From JBMHDN01 sp049889355 (GTDB lineage Bacteria; Pseudomonadota; Alphaproteobacteria; Puniceispirillales; Puniceispirillaceae): a DNA stretch of 44,565 bases. Position 1 is the first letter of the stretch; each line of letters begins with the position of its first letter. The notes below the pieces were generated by a model. It ran no database searches and was not told where the DNA came from. It worked only from the letters and a program-made list of their open reading frames with translations. Shown one piece after another: positions 42,519 through 44,565 of this stretch. The stretch spans positions 1 through 44,565 of the forward strand of contig JBMHDN010000054.1 of the NCBI GenBank assembly GCA_049889355.1. Reading direction: 5' to 3'. The position numbers were made by a program, and so were the translations under genes.

Positions 42519-44045
42519 ATGGCCAGACGCGGCAACATGAAATCCACAAAACGCAAAGCGGTTTCCAGCCAACAAACAGCACCAAAACGGCCTGTTCAAC
42601 TGCGCCATCCCTATGCAGCACAATCGCTTTATTCAGATGATAAAATTGCGGGTATTCATCAGACTGCTTTGCGGGTCTTGCAAGAGCTGGGCATCCAGAT
42701 ATTGCTGGAAGAGGCCCGAGATATTCTGGCAAAAAACGGCGCGCGCATTGAGGGCGAGATGGTCTTTATCGGCGCAGATATGGTCAAAGATGCGCTGCGC
42801 ACCGCCCCATCTGAGATTCAGTTGAAAGCACCCAATCCGAAAAATGATCTTCTCTATGCCAATGGCCAGATGCTGTTCGGGCCTGGTGGTGGGTGTCCCA
42901 ATGTCTATGACCGCCTGCGCGGCAGGCGACCGGGTGATGCAACCAGCTTTGCCGAGATCTGCAAGTTGGTTCAGCAAAGTGATGTGTTGCATTTCCAGCC
43001 GGTTTCCCCTGAACCGCAAGATATCGCCACGAATGAGCGCCATCTCTTTATGCTGGAAACACAATTGGCGTATGGAGATAAGCCGCTTATTGTCTATGCA
43101 CGCGGGCGCCAGCAAACTGAACAGCTTTTTGAAGCGAGCGCGGCGGCACTGGATGTCGCTGCCACTGAATTTCCAGATCAGATTTGGCTGACAACAGTGA
43201 TCAACAGCAATTCGCCGCGGCTGCTGGATATACCAATGGCTCAAGGTATCATTGATTTCGCCCGGTTTGGTCAGCTCTCTATCATCACGCCTTTTTGTCT
43301 GGCTGGTGCTATGGCACCCATTACCATTGAAGGGGCGCTCACCTTGCAGCATGCTGAGGCACTGGCGGCTATCACGCTAGCACAGATGACGCGCGCTGGT
43401 GCGCCCATCAGCTATGGCGGCTTTAGCTCAAATGTGGATATGCGCTCTGGCAGTCCGGCTTTTGGAACACCAGAACATATTCAATTACAAATTGGATCAG
43501 GTCAGTTGGCCCGCCATATTGGGCTGCCCTGGCGATCTGCGGCAGGTTCTGCGGCTAATCTGGCAGATGCACAAGGCGCGTCAGAAAATTTGATGGCACT
43601 CTGGGGTGGTCTGATGGGTCAAGCCAGTTTGATCTTGCATGCCACAGGCTGGCTGGAAGGTGGGCTGACCCTTGGTTATGAGAAAATGATATGTGATTTG
43701 GATTCGCTTCAGATGCTGGCCTATTTGGCATCAAACCCAGTGGCTGAAGACTCTGATTATGGCTTTTCCGCGATTGCAGAAGTTCAGCCAGGCGGCCATT
43801 TCTTTGCCACCAGCCAGACCATGGAGCGCTATGCAGATGCGTTTCACACGCCGTTAAACCGAGACCTCAGCAATCATGGCAGCTGGATGGCCGCGGGTGG
43901 CAAGTCTGCTGACATACGCGCAACCGAAATCTGGCAGGAGATGCTGGCCAGCTATCAGCCACCAAAAGGGGCAGATGAGCGGCTGGCCCGGATGGCAGAT
44001 CTAACAGCAAGCATCCGGGCAAAAGGCGGTGCTGAGCCAGCTTAA
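42519..44045 (+). CDS. trimethylamine methyltransferase (MttB) family protein, non-pyrrolysine
   Basis: The 508-residue protein belongs to the MttB superfamily: a conserved segment LFGPGGGCPNVYDRLRGR (about 119-136) and TIM-barrel strands with GEALTLQHAEALAAITLAQ-like GALTLQHAEALAA and SYGGFSSNVDMRSGSPAFGTP. The reading frame has no internal TAG, so no pyrrolysine. Related non-pyrrolysine members such as MtgB demethylate glycine betaine and pass the methyl to a corrinoid protein; no corrinoid protein gene is in the window. The ATG at 42519 has AAAAAGGG upstream. The N-terminal ~25 residues are basic and poorly conserved. Substrate unknown; a quaternary or tertiary amine is expected. Confidence 0.87.
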   Translation: MARRGNMKSTKRKAVSSQQTAPKRPVQLRHPYAAQSLYSDDKIAGIHQTALRVLQELGIQILLEEARDILAKNGARIEGEMVFIGADMVKDALRTAPSEIQLKAPNPKNDLLYANGQMLFGPGGGCPNVYDRLRGRRPGDATSFAEICKLVQQSDVLHFQPVSPEPQDIATNERHLFMLETQLAYGDKPLIVYARGRQQTEQLFEASAAALDVAATEFPDQIWLTTVINSNSPRLLDIPMAQGIIDFARFGQLSIITPFCLAGAMAPITIEGALTLQHAEALAAITLAQMTRAGAPISYGGFSSNVDMRSGSPAFGTPEHIQLQIGSGQLARHIGLPWRSAAGSAANLADAQGASENLMALWGGLMGQASLILHATGWLEGGLTLGYEKMICDLDSLQMLAYLASNPVAEDSDYGFSAIAEVQPGGHFFATSQTMERYADAFHTPLNRDLSNHGSWMAAGGKSADIRATEIWQEMLASYQPPKGADERLARMADLTASIRAKGGAEPA

Positions 44046-44058
44046 TCGCATAGCAGCG

Positions 44059-44565
44059 TTAAAATCTGTAAAAAGCACGCGCTGTCTTGCCAAAAAAATC
44101 ATCCTGGGCTGACGCCGGCATGAAGGCTTCATAAAGCGCGACCAAATCAGCATAAGAGGACGAGAGACTGCAGACTGGGAAGTTCGATCCAAACATAATG
44201 CGCTCAGCACCAAACTGGTTCCAGAGCTCAGAGAGAATCGGGCGCAGACTATCCGGTGTCCAGTCATGTTCAAACATGCCCAGACCTGAGAATTTCACAT
44301 AGATATGATCAAGGGCTGAGAGATGTTTCAGCGCGTCTGCCCACTGTGCCAGCCCGGCAGCCGAGCGATCATAAGGGCTGCCGCCATGGCAGAGCACAAC
44401 AGGCAGTTCCGGCAGGCTTGCAAAAAGCTGGCCTGCCTCTTCCATCACATCTGGTATCAGTTGAAGATCAAAGCTGAGCTGATGCTGGCTAAGGGCGGCA
44501 AGCCCCTCTTTAAAAGCAGGATTGCGCAGCAGATTATGCGTACCAGAGGCAGCATCTTCTTTTGG
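44059..44565 (-). CDS. amidohydrolase 2 family protein (C-terminal part)
   Basis: The frame is open to the right edge, so only 168 C-terminal residues are seen. Features of TIM-barrel metal-dependent hydrolases (COG3618-like, lactonase group) are LLRNPAFKEGLAAL, LSFDLQLIPDVM, VVLCHGGSP with a metal-ligand His, IYVKFSGLGMFE and RIMFGSNFPVCSL, in which Asn replaces the common Asp of GSDWP. The substrate is unknown. It converges with the mttB homologue, 13 bases away. Confidence 0.85.
   Translation of the reverse strand, partial: PKEDAASGTHNLLRNPAFKEGLAALSQHQLSFDLQLIPDVMEEAGQLFASLPELPVVLCHGGSPYDRSAAGLAQWADALKHLSALDHIYVKFSGLGMFEHDWTPDSLRPILSELWNQFGAERIMFGSNFPVCSLSSSYADLVALYEAFMPASAQDDFFGKTARAFYRF

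Noticed and set aside
42633..43352. 239-codon open frame antisense to the mttB-like gene
   Set aside because: The sense frame has clear family motifs throughout; the antisense product matches nothing and is a shadow frame.
42519..44045. Pyrrolysine-containing MttB
   Set aside because: The frame is continuous without any in-frame TAG and no pyl genes are seen.

Overview
The window is a gene-dense stretch (GC roughly 50 %) of a chromosome that looks like a marine alphaproteobacterium, possibly of the SAR116 / Puniceispirillum type. That placement is an inference from gene content: the aerobic Pseudomonas/Rhizobium-type cobalamin pathway, a fused carnitine dehydrogenase-thioesterase, a CaiD very close to the classical one, a non-pyrrolysine MttB homologue and a galactoside module. 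I saw no tRNA, rRNA, CRISPR array, insertion sequence or phage gene.

Layout. (1) 1-4751: the end of a carnitine / gamma-butyrobetaine catabolic operon (carnitine dehydrogenase-thioesterase fusion, acyl-CoA dehydrogenase, ADP-forming acyl-CoA synthetase, CaiD). (2) 4752-7779: a terminator, a good promoter and a clear cobalamin riboswitch, followed by an unrecognised 59-residue membrane peptide and a ZnuCBA-like metal ABC transporter. B12 control points to cobalt import. (3) 7799-29820: nearly the whole aerobic cobalamin pathway in alternating blocks: cobU-cobT-cobS (-), alpha-ribazole phosphatase-cbiB-cobC (+), cobO-cobQ (-), then a tightly overlapping (+) run cobW-N-G-H-I-J-L-E-M-B-A-F plus a short-chain dehydrogenase. 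cobK lies inside this run on the opposite strand with no spare bases at either end. CobS/CobT of the cobaltochelatase, CobR and BluB are not in the window.

(4) 29832-31437 (-): an AraC regulator with a predicted leaderless mRNA, followed by a PhnD-like binding protein that lacks a signal peptide. (5) 31640-41298: a galactoside module made of two convergent operons. The (+) operon has the sugar-binding protein, a terminator/attenuator, two permeases, GH4 alpha-galactosidase, galT and galK. The (-) operon has the ATPase and a GH42 beta-galactosidase. (6) 41392-44565: a Gate-domain membrane protein divergent from an MttB-family methyltransferase, with a perfect 8-bp inverted repeat between them, and an amidohydrolase truncated by the window end.

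How it fits together: a cobalt importer under B12 feedback would feed a B12 factory. Carnitine breakdown yields glycine betaine, a quaternary amine of the kind that MttB-family corrinoid methyltransferases demethylate. The galactoside module imports alpha- and beta-galactosides, hydrolyses them in the cytoplasm and sends galactose into the Leloir pathway. The least described elements are the riboswitch-linked 59-residue peptide, the signal-less PhnD-like protein paired with the AraC regulator, and the phased CGGAA repeats in front of the sugar operon.
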